Of a DNA stretch of 36,979 nt, positions 15,763-27,813 are shown piece after piece. A model generated the notes under the pieces. It searched no databases. It had not been told where the DNA came from and saw only the letters and a program-made list of their open reading frames with translations. The stretch comes from Chloroflexota bacterium. GTDB lineage: Bacteria > Chloroflexota > Limnocylindria > Limnocylindrales > CSP1-4. The translations under genes and the position numbers were made by a program. The DNA is taken from positions 1-36,979 of the forward strand of contig PMXQ01000050.1 of NCBI GenBank assembly GCA_003171065.1, in the 5' to 3' direction. How positions within the stretch are numbered: position 1 is the first letter of the stretch; every line of letters begins with the position of its first letter.

Positions 15763-16923
15763 ATGAAAGTTGGCGTAGCCAGAGAGATCGCTCCGGAGGA
15801 GCGGCGCGTGGCGCTGGTCCCCGACGCGATCGCGAAGCTCCGGGGAGCGAACATGGCCGTGCTCGTCGAGCGCGGTGCTGGGGCCGCGGCCTCGTTCCCG
15901 GATCAGAGCTACGTCGAGGCGGGCGCGAAGGTCGTCAACACCGAGACCCTCTACTCGACCAGTGACGTCATTCTTTGCATCCACCGCCCCACTCCGGACG
16001 AGGCGAAGATGCTCCACGAGGGCCAGGTCGTCATCGGCCTACTCGCGCCCCTGCTCGATCCCCGCGCGATGGCTGGCCTCGCTCGCCAGAGAGTGACCGC
16101 CATCAGCCTCGACGCCATACCGCGCACGCTGTCCCGCACTCAGGGCATGGACGCCCTTTCGTCTCAGGCCAACGTCGGCGGCTACAAGGCGGTGCTCATA
16201 GCAGCGAACGCCTTCGGTCGATATTTCCCGCTCCTCACGACCCCTGCCGGCACCGCCAAGCCCGCCAATGTGCTGGTGCTCGGCGTGGGCGTGGCCGGGT
16301 TGCAGGCCATCGCCACCGCCCGCCGGCTCGGGGCGATGGTCAAGGCCTACGACGTCCGCCGCGACACCAAGGAGCAGGCCGAATCCCTGGGCGCACAGTT
16401 CGTCACGCTCAAGTCCGCGATCGAGGCCACCGGCCAGGGCGGATACGCTCGCGCCCTCACGGCTGAGGAGCAGGCCGCCCAGCAGGCCGAGTTGAACGGC
16501 ATCATCGCCACCTCGGACATCGTCATCACCACCGCCCAGGTCCCTGGTCGCCGCCCCCCCGTCCTCGTGACTCGCGCCGGAGTCGAGGGCATGAAGACCG
16601 GCTCGGTGATCGTCGATATGGCCGCCAGCGAGCTGGGCGGCAACTGCGAGTTGTCCAGGCCGGGCAAGGTCGTGACCAGCCCGAACGGCGTCGAGATCCA
16701 CGCCCCCCTCAACCTGCCCGCGTCGATGCCGACCGGGGCCAGCATTTTCTATTCGCGCAACATCTCCAACCTGCTGCTGAACTTCGTCGTCGACGGGAGC
16801 ATCAACCTCGACTTCGACGATGAGGTGACGGCCGCGACGGTGATCACTCACGGCGGCAAGGTCGTCCAGGCGGCGACCCTCAGGCTGCTCCAACCGGCCC
16901 CAAAGGGAGGCGCCCAGGCATGA
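15763..16923 (+). CDS. pntAA: NAD(P) transhydrogenase alpha subunit, NAD-binding part
   Basis: The product is 386 aa. It carries domain I of proton-translocating transhydrogenase, which binds NAD(H) and passes hydride to NADP at domain III. The N-terminus (K-V-G-V-A-R-E-I-A-P-E-E-R-R-V-A-L-V-P) is the alanine dehydrogenase/PNT signature. S-S-Q-A-N-V-G-G-Y-K-A-V-L-I-A-A, and the Rossmann motif V-L-G-V-G-V-A-G-L-Q-A near residue 175, follow. The loop R-R-D-T-K-E-Q-A-E-S-L-G-A is typical. ATG 15763 has AGGTGG 8 nt upstream; GTG/ATG 15739 is less well placed. The stop overlaps the next start (ATGA). The split three-gene form is normal in many bacteria. The complex links NADPH supply to the proton gradient. 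Confidence 0.95.
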   Translation: MKVGVAREIAPEERRVALVPDAIAKLRGANMAVLVERGAGAAASFPDQSYVEAGAKVVNTETLYSTSDVILCIHRPTPDEAKMLHEGQVVIGLLAPLLDPRAMAGLARQRVTAISLDAIPRTLSRTQGMDALSSQANVGGYKAVLIAANAFGRYFPLLTTPAGTAKPANVLVLGVGVAGLQAIATARRLGAMVKAYDVRRDTKEQAESLGAQFVTLKSAIEATGQGGYARALTAEEQAAQQAELNGIIATSDIVITTAQVPGRRPPVLVTRAGVEGMKTGSVIVDMAASELGGNCELSRPGKVVTSPNGVEIHAPLNLPASMPTGASIFYSRNISNLLLNFVVDGSINLDFDDEVTAATVITHGGKVVQAATLRLLQPAPKGGAQA

Positions 16924-17234
16924 ACGTCGGCACGCTCATTAACGATCTGACGGTCTTTGTGCTGGCGATCCTTCTCGGTTTCGAAGTGATCAGCCGGGTC
17001 CCGGCGACGCTGCACACACCGCTGATGTCAGGTACCAACTCGATTCACGGCATCATTCTCGTGGGCGCCATAGCCCTCGGGGCCGCGGCCGACAATCCGC
17101 TGACCGGCGCCATCGCCTTCATTGCCGTCGTCTTCGCCGGGACGAATGTCGTCGGCGGCTATTGGGTCACCGATCGGATGCTGCAGATGTTCAAACGACG
17201 CCCGGTCCCCAAGGCCGACAAGTCCGCCGAATGA
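16920..17234 (+). CDS. pntAB: NAD(P) transhydrogenase alpha subunit, membrane part
   Basis: The product is 104 aa with three or four hydrophobic segments, the alpha-subunit half of membrane domain II. D-L-T-V-F-V-L-A-I-L-L-G-F-E-V-I leads, then H-T-P-L-M-S-G-T-N-S-I-H-G-I-I, the strongest family signature, and N-V-V-G-G-Y-W-V-T-D-R-M-L-Q-M-F near the end. It helps form the proton channel in the cytoplasmic membrane. ATG 16920 overlaps the upstream TGA. A short charged tail ends 13 bases before the next ATG. Confidence 0.95.
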   Translation: MNVGTLINDLTVFVLAILLGFEVISRVPATLHTPLMSGTNSIHGIILVGAIALGAAADNPLTGAIAFIAVVFAGTNVVGGYWVTDRMLQMFKRRPVPKADKSAE

Positions 17235-17247
17235 CGAGGAGCCGGCC

Positions 17248-18708
17248 ATGAACCCAACCGACCTCGGGTACCTGGTGCAGTTCGCGTTCCTGATCGGGGC
17301 CTTGCTCTTCGCGATGGGCCTGCACCTGATGAACTCGCCGGCCTCGGCGCGCAACGGCAACCGCCTCTCGGCGATCGGCATGACCATCGCCGTCATCTCG
17401 GAGCTGGTCTTCGTCGCCAACTCGAGTCCGGGGATCGGCAACTGGGCGATCATCATTGGCGGCCTGGTGGTCGGTGGAGCGGCGGGCCTGCGACTGGCTC
17501 GAACGGTCGCGATGACCGCCATGCCGCAGCTCGTCTCGCTCTTCAACGCCATGGGCGGCGGGGCCGCGGCCCTGCTGGCCATCGACGACTTCGTCCGCCT
17601 GAGCGGTCAGCGCACCCCGGAAGGCGCGCTGGCGAGCCTGGACGGCTGGCTGATCCTCTTCATCGTCGTCGATGTCGTCGTCGGTTCGGTGACTTTCACC
17701 GGCTCGCTGATCGCGACGGCCAAGCTGATGGGCAGGCTCAAGGGCCAGCCGATCATCCTGCCGGGCGGGCGCTTCCTCTCGGCCGTCGCGTTGATCGTTT
17801 CGATCAGCTGCTCCATAGTGCTGGTGCTGGCCGGCGCCGGGCTGTTCAACTACGACACCGAGATCCTGAACGCTCTCCTCATCGCGGCCCTCGTCGGCGC
17901 CCTCATCTTCGGTGTGACGATGGTCCTGCCGATCGGCGGGGCGGACATGCCGGTCGTGATCTCGATGCTCAACGCCTTCACCGGCACCGCCGTGGCCATG
18001 GCCGGCTTCGTCGTCGGCAACGTGATCCTGATCGTTGCCGGAGCCCTCGTCGGGGCGTCCGGTGCGATCCTGACCAAGCTCATGGCCGACGCGATGAACC
18101 GCTCGATCGCCAACATCCTGGTCGGCGGCTTCGGCGTCGCCGAGGGCTCGCAGGCAGCGATGACGAGCGAGGGCGGCACGATCCGCGAGGTGTCCGTGGA
18201 CGACGCCGCGATCCAGCTCGCCTATGCCAGCAAGGTCGTCATCGTCCCCGGCTACGGCCTGGCGGTCGCGCAGGCACAGCACGGCGTCCGCGAGCTGGCC
18301 GACCTGCTGGAGGCTCGCGGGATCGACGTCTCGTACGCCATTCACCCGGTGGCCGGCCGGATGCCCGGCCACATGAACGTGCTGCTGGCCGAGGCCAACG
18401 TGCCCTATCCGCAGCTCAAGGAGATGGACGATATCAACCCCGAGTTCGAGCGGACGGACGTCGCCCTGGTGATCGGTGCCAACGACGTTACCAACCCCGC
18501 CGCCCGAACGGACCGCTCCAGCCCGATCTTCGGCATGCCGATCCTGGACGTGGACCACGCAAGATCGATAATCGTCATGAAGCGGTCGATGGGTCGCGGC
18601 TACGCCGGCGTCGACAACCCGCTCTACGTAAACCCGAAGACAGGGATGTACTTCGCCGACGCCAAGCAGGGCCTCGCGAATCTGATCGCGGCAGTCAAGG
18701 CCCAGTAG
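17248..18708 (+). CDS. pntB: NAD(P) transhydrogenase beta subunit
   Basis: The product is 486 aa. The N-terminal about 290 residues are membrane domain II, with a series of hydrophobic helices. The C-terminal about 180 residues are domain III, which binds NADP(H): V-I-V-P-G-Y-G-L-A-V-A-Q-A-Q-H, H-P-V-A-G-R-M-P-G-H-M-N-V-L-L-A-E-A and V-I-G-A-N-D-V-T-N-P-A-A are invariant-type stretches. ATG 17248 has AGGAG 7 nt upstream. The gene is 13 bases after the small alpha membrane subunit, completing the operon. No strong terminator follows; a CCGGATCCACCGG motif begins two bases past the stop. Confidence 0.96.
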   Translation: MNPTDLGYLVQFAFLIGALLFAMGLHLMNSPASARNGNRLSAIGMTIAVISELVFVANSSPGIGNWAIIIGGLVVGGAAGLRLARTVAMTAMPQLVSLFNAMGGGAAALLAIDDFVRLSGQRTPEGALASLDGWLILFIVVDVVVGSVTFTGSLIATAKLMGRLKGQPIILPGGRFLSAVALIVSISCSIVLVLAGAGLFNYDTEILNALLIAALVGALIFGVTMVLPIGGADMPVVISMLNAFTGTAVAMAGFVVGNVILIVAGALVGASGAILTKLMADAMNRSIANILVGGFGVAEGSQAAMTSEGGTIREVSVDDAAIQLAYASKVVIVPGYGLAVAQAQHGVRELADLLEARGIDVSYAIHPVAGRMPGHMNVLLAEANVPYPQLKEMDDINPEFERTDVALVIGANDVTNPAARTDRSSPIFGMPILDVDHARSIIVMKRSMGRGYAGVDNPLYVNPKTGMYFADAKQGLANLIAAVKAQ

Positions 18709-18943
18709 GCCCGGATCCACCGGTCGAGCGCCGCGCCCCGCCGCGCCCGAGGCGCCCGCCCGGCTGCGAGTTCGCTCAACTGGTCCGAATTCCGCATGGA
18801 CTCGACCCGAAGGCGGTGAGAAGATGGCCGGGCTGCCGACCGCTGCCGGGCGACATCATGCCCTGGGATCGCACGTGGCCTGTTCCCAGCATCGGCGATG
18901 GCGGTGAGTGGTAGCGCCCATCGAGCCGGAGGATGAGGCAAGC
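18709..18943. other. Short intergenic region upstream of the hybrid kinase
   Basis: It begins with a copy of the dispersed CCCGGATCCACCGGTC motif (18710-18726) and GC-rich sequence. A 27-codon ORF from ATG 18824 is possible but unsupported. No clear -10 was found. Confidence 0.4.
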
Positions 18944-22069
<3,126 letters not shown>

Positions 22070-22081
22070 CCGACCGGAGCA

Positions 22082-22768
22082 TCAGGCCTCTTCGGCCCCG
22101 GTCATCGTCTCGACGGCGACGCCGGGCAGCTGCCCGAGCTCCGAAAGAACCTTGTGGTCGAGGCCACCAACCGGCAGCCGCAGCTCCAGATCCATGAAGT
22201 GACCGCCCTTCGACTTCTCGCTCTGGACGCTCAAGATCTCGACCCGGTTGGACAGAAGAACCCGCGAGACGCCGGCGAAAGACTCGAGCTTCTTGAGACT
22301 CAGCCGGACGCGCACCACTCGTCCACCGGACAGCTCCAGCTTGGCGACCAGGCGATGGACGGGCCACAGCGAGAGCATCGCCAGCACGGTGCCCACGGCC
22401 GCCACGAAGTAGGACCCGGTTCCGGCGGCCAGACCCACCGCCGCGACGACCCACAGGCTGGCGGCGGTGGTGAGGCCGCGCACGTTCGTCCCGAACTTGA
22501 GGATCGCGCCCGCGCCCAGGAAGCCGATACCGGTCACGATCTGGGCCGCGATGCGGCTCGGGTCAACGCTGCCGGTGCCCGCAACCGCGTGGAAGCCGTA
22601 GATGGAGAGCACAGTGAAGATCGCCGAGCCCAGCGACACGAGCATGTGGGTCCGCACACCCGCCTGGTGGCCGTGGATCTCGCGCTCCAGGCCGATCATC
22701 GCCCCGAAGACGGCGGCCACAACGAGCCGCGTTGAGATGTCGATCTGAAACTGCAGATCGGTGGGCAC
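22082..22768 (-). CDS. MgtC/SapB family membrane protein
   Basis: The product is 228 aa. Four or five hydrophobic helices occupy the first about 140 residues, with the family signatures G-A-M-I-G-L-E-R-E-I-H-G-H, G-V-R-T-H-M-L-V-S-L-G-S-A, I-V-T-G-I-G-F-L-G-A-G-A-I and T-T-A-A-S-L-W-V-V-A-A-V-G. A cytoplasmic C-terminal domain of about 85 residues follows. MgtC relatives are tied to growth at low Mg and, in pathogens, survival in macrophages; some interact with the ATP synthase. The biochemical role here is unknown. GTG 22768 has GAGGTGA about 6 nt upstream. It converges on the hybrid kinase with a 12-base gap. Confidence 0.9.
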   Translation of the reverse strand: MPTDLQFQIDISTRLVVAAVFGAMIGLEREIHGHQAGVRTHMLVSLGSAIFTVLSIYGFHAVAGTGSVDPSRIAAQIVTGIGFLGAGAILKFGTNVRGLTTAASLWVVAAVGLAAGTGSYFVAAVGTVLAMLSLWPVHRLVAKLELSGGRVVRVRLSLKKLESFAGVSRVLLSNRVEILSVQSEKSKGGHFMDLELRLPVGGLDHKVLSELGQLPGVAVETMTGAEEA

Positions 22769-23085
22769 GCCACGTCACCTCGAGCTGGGCAGGGCGAGCC
22801 TGCGCCGCGCGGCGTCAGCCCGAGTCTGCTGGCCGCAGTGTAGAGTCCGGATCCGCCGGTTGGCGATCGGAGGACTGGGGTTGAGCTGCGGATGTGTCGG
22901 ATTCCCTAGGGAAACACCCTTGCCCCACTCGGCTGCGGGCCCGCCAGTACCCCACCGCGAGCCCGGTCGGTACCCTCAGTACGGATGAGCGATTGAGTTT
23001 CTCGGGCCGGAAGCGTTATCGTTCCCCACGCTGCAAGCGGCCTGCGCGGCGACTACTTTCGGGGGACGCAAACAAGGAGTCGGCT
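22769..23085. other. Non-coding region with two promoter-like sites
   Basis: An extended -10 TGTAGAGT (about 22839-22846) overlaps a copy of the CCGGATCCGCCGG motif (22847-22859). A nearer promoter for the miniprotein is CTGCAA (23031-23036), a 17-base spacer and TACTTT (23054-23059). Between them lie about 170 bases of GC-rich sequence with small inverted repeats and no gene I can support. Confidence 0.45.
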
Positions 23086-23154
23086 GTGGATCTCACCAAC
23101 CTGGCTCCGATCGTCCTGGCGTTTGTCGTGATCATTTGGGGCAAGCGCTGGTAG
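23086..23154 (+). CDS. 22-residue single-helix membrane miniprotein
   Basis: GTG 23086 has a perfect AAGGAG (23074-23079) 6 nt upstream, a candidate promoter (CTGCAA, 17 bases, TACTTT) 30-55 bases upstream, and a strong hairpin 17 bases after its TAG. The peptide has a short polar start (D-L-T-N-L), a hydrophobic run A-P-I-V-L-A-F-V-V-I-I-W and a basic end G-K-R-W. That is a minimal single-pass helix with a positive cytoplasmic tail. Its role is unknown; small helices of this size often regulate or stabilise larger membrane complexes. It does not resemble KdpF or CydX, the two examples I compared. Confidence 0.6.
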   Translation: MDLTNLAPIVLAFVVIIWGKRW

Positions 23155-23170
23155 ATCGGATGCGCCGCAA

Positions 23171-23200
23171 GAAACCCGGACTCTGAGTTCGGGTTTCCTT
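23171..23200. terminator. Strong hairpin terminator, possibly bidirectional
   Basis: GAAACCCG (23171-23178) pairs with CGGGTTTC (23190-23197). The stem extends through one G-T wobble and ACT/AGT to a CTG loop, 12 pairs in all. TTTCCTT follows on the plus strand and TTTCTT on the minus strand, so it may serve both the miniprotein and the oppositely oriented LuxR-type gene. Confidence 0.8.
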
Positions 23201-23263
23201 GTGTCCGCCGGACGGCGCGGCGGACGGAGGTGACGGAGGGACGCCGAGGAGGGCTGCCGCATT

Positions 23264-26200
23264 CTACGCGCGCTCGGTGAGCCCCAGCCTGATCGCCGCG
23301 GCGGCCGCTTCCACCCGTCCCGACACGCCGAGCTTCGTCAGGATGTTGCTGACATGCACGGCCACCGTCTTGCGCGTGATATAGAGCTGCCGGCCGATCT
23401 CGGGATTGCTGCGCCCCTCGGCGATCAGCGCCAGAACCTCCAGCTCGCGCTTGCTAAGGCCGAAGTCATGCTGCGCCTGCTGGACCGCCGACGCTGCAAA
23501 GTCGGCGACGATTCCCGACTCCCTGCGGAGCCCGGAGGCGCCGGCCGATTGGCCGGCAGTCGGGCCCGGCGCCCCTGCGCGGCTGCCCGGTGATGGAACC
23601 GCGGGCCGGGCCAGAACTCCAGGCCGACCGCTAGCGGCCCGCGAAGGAGCCCCGATAGGCTCGAGGCGTCCCTCCAGGGCCGCCTCAATCTGCTTGGGGA
23701 GCGGCAGCATGGCGCGCCGTGACAGCTCAGACACGGCCCGCAGGAGTGGCCACGCTCCGAGGCTATAGGCGCCTTCCGCGGCGGCGGTAAGCGGATCCCT
23801 GGCCACGGTCCGGGTGGACCGGCCACGGGCCCGATCGAGCAGAGCCTCGGCCTCCCGCCAGTGGGCCCGGGCAGCTTCGTACGGATCGCCCAGCTGGGCC
23901 CAGTCCGCGGCCAGCTGCGTCCAGGTGGCCGGGTCGTCGTGACCTTCGATCCGAGCCCGAAACGCGCGGGCCACTCGGATCGCCAGATCCGCCTGGCGAC
24001 GCGACCCGAACCTGGTCGGAACGCCGCAGCCCTTCACTACGGCCTCGGCCTGCAAGATGATCGGGAGACTCCGCTCGCGGGCGGCCGCCAGGGCAGCGAG
24101 GTCCCGGCGGCGGTGCGCGTCATCGGCAATGGTGGCGTCCACCTCCAGGCAGGTCGACGCCATGCGCGCCATCAGCAGCCAGTCCTCGGTGTCGCTGACC
24201 TTCTGCCAGCCGCGCTCTGCCGCCCGGCGGGCATCGACGAGGTCCTCCTGCCAGAGCGCGTAGGCAGCCGCCGTCTGCTGGGCCGGCACGGCGAACTGCG
24301 GGTCCTGGACGGTCTCGAGCGCGAGGAGGAGCTGCCCAAGCAGTCTGCCGGCAGACTCGCCCGCGCTCATGGCGACTTCGACCGTCGCGAGATTCAGGAG
24401 TGGCGAGAGGAACCAGATGCCCACAGGGTTCCAGCTCAGAGCGTCCAGACAGAGCCGGCGGCACTCAGGCCAGCGGCCCATGAAGTACAGCGATTCGGAG
24501 GCGTTGGCCCGCAGGAAGTTGCCGTATACCGTAGCCTGACCTTCCCGCTCGGCTTCCGCGATTCCCTCGTAGGCCATGGCTATCGCCTCCTCGCGGCGCC
24601 CGAGCAGGTCCAGGACGGTGGTGAGGTTGGCGTACACCCGGAACAGGTCGTCGAGCCGGCCGAGCGCCGCGGCGTCGACCAGCGTCTGGCGCAGCATCTC
24701 CACGGCCGGTTCGGGCTCCTCTCCCCAGGCCTCGGCCACGGCCAGCGTGCACGTGGCGTGGAGGAGCTCCTGGCGAGCCTCGTCGCCGACCTCGGTCGCC
24801 ACCGCGACCGCCTCCTGCGCGTACCGCCTCGCTTCCGAGAAGACCCCCTCGAGCATCCGGAACTGGGCCAGGGAGCCGAGGACGCGGGCCCGAGCTGCAG
24901 TCGGCTCGCGCGGGACGAGATCGACGGCCCGCTTGTAGGCCGCGAGCGATCCCTCCTGGTCGCCCGACGCGCGGCGGTACCGGCCCAGCTGCTCCATCAC
25001 CAGGCCGAGTGCGAGCCGCTCGTGCGGATCGTCCAGGGCGGCCGCGGCGGCCTCGCAGTAGGCCGAGGCACGAGCCGGGTCGCCGGCGGCGAAGGCAGCC
25101 TCGGCGGCCCGAACATACAGGTCGGACAGAGGCGGCGCGTCTTCCCCCAAACGCACGATCTCGTACAGGCCGAGGGCCTTCTCGTAGTGGGCGAGCGCGT
25201 CCGCTCCGGCGTCGAGGGCTTCGGCCGCCGCGGCGGCGGCCAGGGCTGCCTGCTCCGCCTCGGCCAGCTGGTGGGCGGCGAGGTGATGCGCCAGGGCGGC
25301 AGCCGGCTGCGGTGGAATGGCTGCGACGGCGTACGGTGGGGCCGCCTCCGCGGCCGACGACTCAGAGGCCCGATGGACGGCTCGTGAACGAGGGTATTCG
25401 TGAGCCGGCAGCCCCATCGGCGCGTCGGCGACTGCGGCTTCGGGCCCTGGATCGCCTCGCGCGGCGGCGGCAAGCGCGGCATGGTAGCGCCGCTTCGTCG
25501 CCGGCAGCAGATCGGTGGCGATAGCTTCGGCGATCAGCTCGTGGCGGAACCAGATCCGGCGTTCGCGACCACTCGCAGTGAGCCGCCCATCGGCAACCTC
25601 GACCAGGAACCCGTGATCGAGCCCCTCGGCCACGCCTGCGGCGATGTCCCCGTCCAGGCCGTCACCCATGCGTCCGCCGCTCGTCGAGCGCGGCGGTCGC
25701 GCCGGCGCCCGTCGCTCGAACTCCGTGGCCATCGCCATCAGCATCGGCCGCGTGACCGGCTCGCCGGTCAGGGACAGAAGCCGCAGCACGCGGCGGCACT
25801 CCGGGGAACGGAGTGAGGAGCGAGCCGTCACGAGCCGCTCGAACGAGCCCGCCAGAGAGACGCCGGAGAGCTCGCGCCTAGCCGCGAGCAGCTCCTCGGC
25901 GACGAGCGGGTTGCCGCGCGACCGCTCGGCCACGAGCAAGAGCGTCGTGGACGAGGGTCGCCCGCCCTCGATGGCTTCGATGAGCTGGCCCAACTCGGCC
26001 CGGTCCAGCGGCCCAACCTCGGCACTGACAACGGACGGCGTGGCGGCGAGAGATGCCAGCGTCGCCCGCAACGGATCGGAGCGCAGCAATCGGTCGGGCT
26101 GGTATGTCAGGACCAGCATGACCCGCTGGCCCCGCGAGACTCGCGCCAGGAAAGTGGCAAGGCTGCGGGTCGCGGCATCAGAGTAGTGCATGTCCTCCAG

Positions 26201-26737
26201 CAGCAGCGCCACCGGCTGGCGCTGGCCGAGCCGCTCGAGCAATCCCAGGACCGCCTCCAGCATGCGCGCCTCGCGCCACTCGGTGGCGACGACGCGCGGT
26301 CGTACGGGCAGCAGCTCCAGCGTCGCCAGGCGCGGCCGCAGGCTCGGCACCAGCCGGGCGATCGCGTCGCCCGTGGGGCCCACCAACGCCGCCAGGGTCT
26401 CATCCGAGACGGGCTGCAGCAGACGCTCCAGCGCCGCGCTGATCGGGGCGTAGGGCACGCCCGAGGTGGCCGCCATGGCGACCCCGTGGACAGCCGCGAA
26501 CGGATCCGCGAGCGCGCCGATGCGCCGCTCCGTCTCGGCCAGGAGTCGCGTCAAACCCAGGCCCGCGGTGCCCGAGAGAATGAGCGCGTTGGGCCTGCCG
26601 TCGGCCACGCTCTGCAACCCGACGGCCATTCGCTCCAGCGGGCGCTCACGTCCGACGAACCGGTCGCTCCAGAGCCTGCGGTGCGAGGAGCGCCCGTCGA
26701 AGCCGCGTCCGCCGCTCCGATCGATGCTGTTAGTCAT
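23264..26737 (-). CDS. Large ATPase-LuxR transcriptional regulator (LAL type) with degenerate Walker A
   Basis: The product is 1157 aa. Residues about 28-300 are an AAA/STAND-like ATPase region beginning [11 protein letters not shown]. Its Walker A reads G-T-A-G-L-G-L-T, with Leu (TTG) where the family has the catalytic Lys. The Walker B-like segment [10 protein letters not shown] is intact. The middle 600 residues are Ala-rich helical repeats of TPR character. The C-terminus is a LuxR helix-turn-helix ([15 protein letters not shown], then [18 protein letters not shown]). Relatives are MalT-like regulators switched by ATP and a ligand. Loss of the Lys suggests weak or no ATP hydrolysis, or control by protein binding only. 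The gene is divergent from the DNA methyltransferase. Confidence 0.88.
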   Translation of the reverse strand: MTNSIDRSGGRGFDGRSSHRRLWSDRFVGRERPLERMAVGLQSVADGRPNALILSGTAGLGLTRLLAETERRIGALADPFAAVHGVAMAATSGVPYAPISAALERLLQPVSDETLAALVGPTGDAIARLVPSLRPRLATLELLPVRPRVVATEWREARMLEAVLGLLERLGQRQPVALLLEDMHYSDAATRSLATFLARVSRGQRVMLVLTYQPDRLLRSDPLRATLASLAATPSVVSAEVGPLDRAELGQLIEAIEGGRPSSTTLLLVAERSRGNPLVAEELLAARRELSGVSLAGSFERLVTARSSLRSPECRRVLRLLSLTGEPVTRPMLMAMATEFERRAPARPPRSTSGGRMGDGLDGDIAAGVAEGLDHGFLVEVADGRLTASGRERRIWFRHELIAEAIATDLLPATKRRYHAALAAAARGDPGPEAAVADAPMGLPAHEYPRSRAVHRASESSAAEAAPPYAVAAIPPQPAAALAHHLAAHQLAEAEQAALAAAAAAEALDAGADALAHYEKALGLYEIVRLGEDAPPLSDLYVRAAEAAFAAGDPARASAYCEAAAAALDDPHERLALGLVMEQLGRYRRASGDQEGSLAAYKRAVDLVPREPTAARARVLGSLAQFRMLEGVFSEARRYAQEAVAVATEVGDEARQELLHATCTLAVAEAWGEEPEPAVEMLRQTLVDAAALGRLDDLFRVYANLTTVLDLLGRREEAIAMAYEGIAEAEREGQATVYGNFLRANASESLYFMGRWPECRRLCLDALSWNPVGIWFLSPLLNLATVEVAMSAGESAGRLLGQLLLALETVQDPQFAVPAQQTAAAYALWQEDLVDARRAAERGWQKVSDTEDWLLMARMASTCLEVDATIADDAHRRRDLAALAAARERSLPIILQAEAVVKGCGVPTRFGSRRQADLAIRVARAFRARIEGHDDPATWTQLAADWAQLGDPYEAARAHWREAEALLDRARGRSTRTVARDPLTAAAEGAYSLGAWPLLRAVSELSRRAMLPLPKQIEAALEGRLEPIGAPSRAASGRPGVLARPAVPSPGSRAGAPGPTAGQSAGASGLRRESGIVADFAASAVQQAQHDFGLSKRELEVLALIAEGRSNPEIGRQLYITRKTVAVHVSNILTKLGVSGRVEAAAAAIRLGLTERA

Positions 26738-26886
26738 GGCATTCCGAGACCCCAGTTGCGGCGCGGCTCATGGCAAAGCCTCGCCGTTCCCCTCGGCCCG
26801 CCTAGGGTAACCGCTGGACGCCCGGTTACGGGCGGCCATTCCGTATCGAGCTCGAGAAGGGCCGTCGCGCCTGCTAGGCTCGTTGG
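26738..26886. promoter_or_regulatory. Divergent promoter region, with leaderless promoter for the methyltransferase
   Basis: On the plus strand TAGGCT (26875-26880) is 6 nt from GTG 26887. On the minus strand TACCCT, about 70 bases before ATG 26737, is a candidate -10 for the LuxR-type gene. No operator palindrome stands out. Confidence 0.45.
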
Positions 26887-27813
26887 GTGAGCCCCAGGCA
26901 CCCCGACAACACCCTCAACGAACTCTCCGGCGAGGAATGGCTGTACTTCACCAAGTCCGTGTGGGGGACGGCCTATCCCTCCGAGCTCGGCCACGACCTC
27001 CGAAAACAGCACGGCGCCAACAAGCCGCCGCGGCTGATGGCACGCTTGATCGAGTTCTTCACGACCAGCGGAGAGCTCGTCCTGGACCCGTTCGCCGGAG
27101 TCGGCGGGACCCTGATCGGGGCGGCAATCGCACGTGGTCCGCGCCGTGCAATCGGGCTCGAGATCGAGCCTCGCTGGGTTGCGGTCTACGAATCGCTGTT
27201 GCGCAGCCTGGTGGCGGAGCGTGACGGACGCGGCCCGGTCGTGGCTGACATCGGCCCGAACGACCCGGGCGGCGAGCGAGCGTTCGACCCCTCGGGCCTG
27301 CAGATGCGCCTGGGCGACGCCATGCTCCTCCTGCCCGAGATCGAGGCCGACAGCGTCGACTTCGTCGCGACCGATCCGCCCTACAACATCCAGCTGCCTA
27401 TCACCATGGCCGGCGGAAAGCTGGCCGAACGGCACGCCAACCGCCGAACCGATTACTCGATGGTCACCGAGCATCCGGGCGACCTGGCCAACAGCGCCGA
27501 CTATGGGACGTTCCTCGATCGAATGGAGAGCGTCTTCTCGCATCTCGTACGCGTCCTCCGCCCGGAGCGTTACGCGGCCGTGATCGTCCGGGATGCCTAC
27601 CAGGACGGGCACTACATCTTCACCGGAGCGGATCTGGCTGAGCGCGCGACGCGCGCCGGCTTCACCGCGAAGGGCGATGTGATCTGGTACCAGGCCGGGA
27701 CGCGGTTGAGGCCTTACGGCTACCCCCGCTCTTATGTCCCGAATATCGCCCATCAGCACGTTCTCGTTCTGCGGCGGGAGCTGCGTCACTCGAAGGCGGG
27801 TCGACGGCGGTAG
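26887..27813 (+). CDS. Solitary DNA methyltransferase (adenine-N6 or cytosine-N4)
   Basis: The product is 308 aa. The SAM-binding motif I is L-D-P-F-A-G-V-G-G-T near residue 65 and the catalytic motif IV is T-D-P-P-Y-N near residue 160. They come in the order FxGxG then DPPY with no large separate recognition domain between or after them. The N-terminal E-L-S-G-E-E-W-L-Y-F-T-K is typical of a family of short DNA methyltransferases of the COG0863/COG1041 kind. DPPY fits N6-adenine or N4-cytosine. No restriction gene lies nearby, so this is an orphan enzyme and its target sequence is unknown. GTG 26887 follows a -10 box by 6 nt. Its last 152 bases overlap, tail to tail, the SH3-like membrane protein gene. 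Confidence 0.85.
   Translation: MSPRHPDNTLNELSGEEWLYFTKSVWGTAYPSELGHDLRKQHGANKPPRLMARLIEFFTTSGELVLDPFAGVGGTLIGAAIARGPRRAIGLEIEPRWVAVYESLLRSLVAERDGRGPVVADIGPNDPGGERAFDPSGLQMRLGDAMLLLPEIEADSVDFVATDPPYNIQLPITMAGGKLAERHANRRTDYSMVTEHPGDLANSADYGTFLDRMESVFSHLVRVLRPERYAAVIVRDAYQDGHYIFTGADLAERATRAGFTAKGDVIWYQAGTRLRPYGYPRSYVPNIAHQHVLVLRRELRHSKAGRRR

Noticed and set aside
17191-18720. 509-codon ORF antisense to pntB
   Set aside because: High Asp/His/Arg content is the mirror of the membrane-protein codons; pntB is certain.
22894-23085. N-terminal extension of the miniprotein (86-residue ORF)
   Set aside because: The upstream part is Arg/Pro-rich non-coding-like sequence without a ribosome site, and the AAGGAG site points to GTG 23086.
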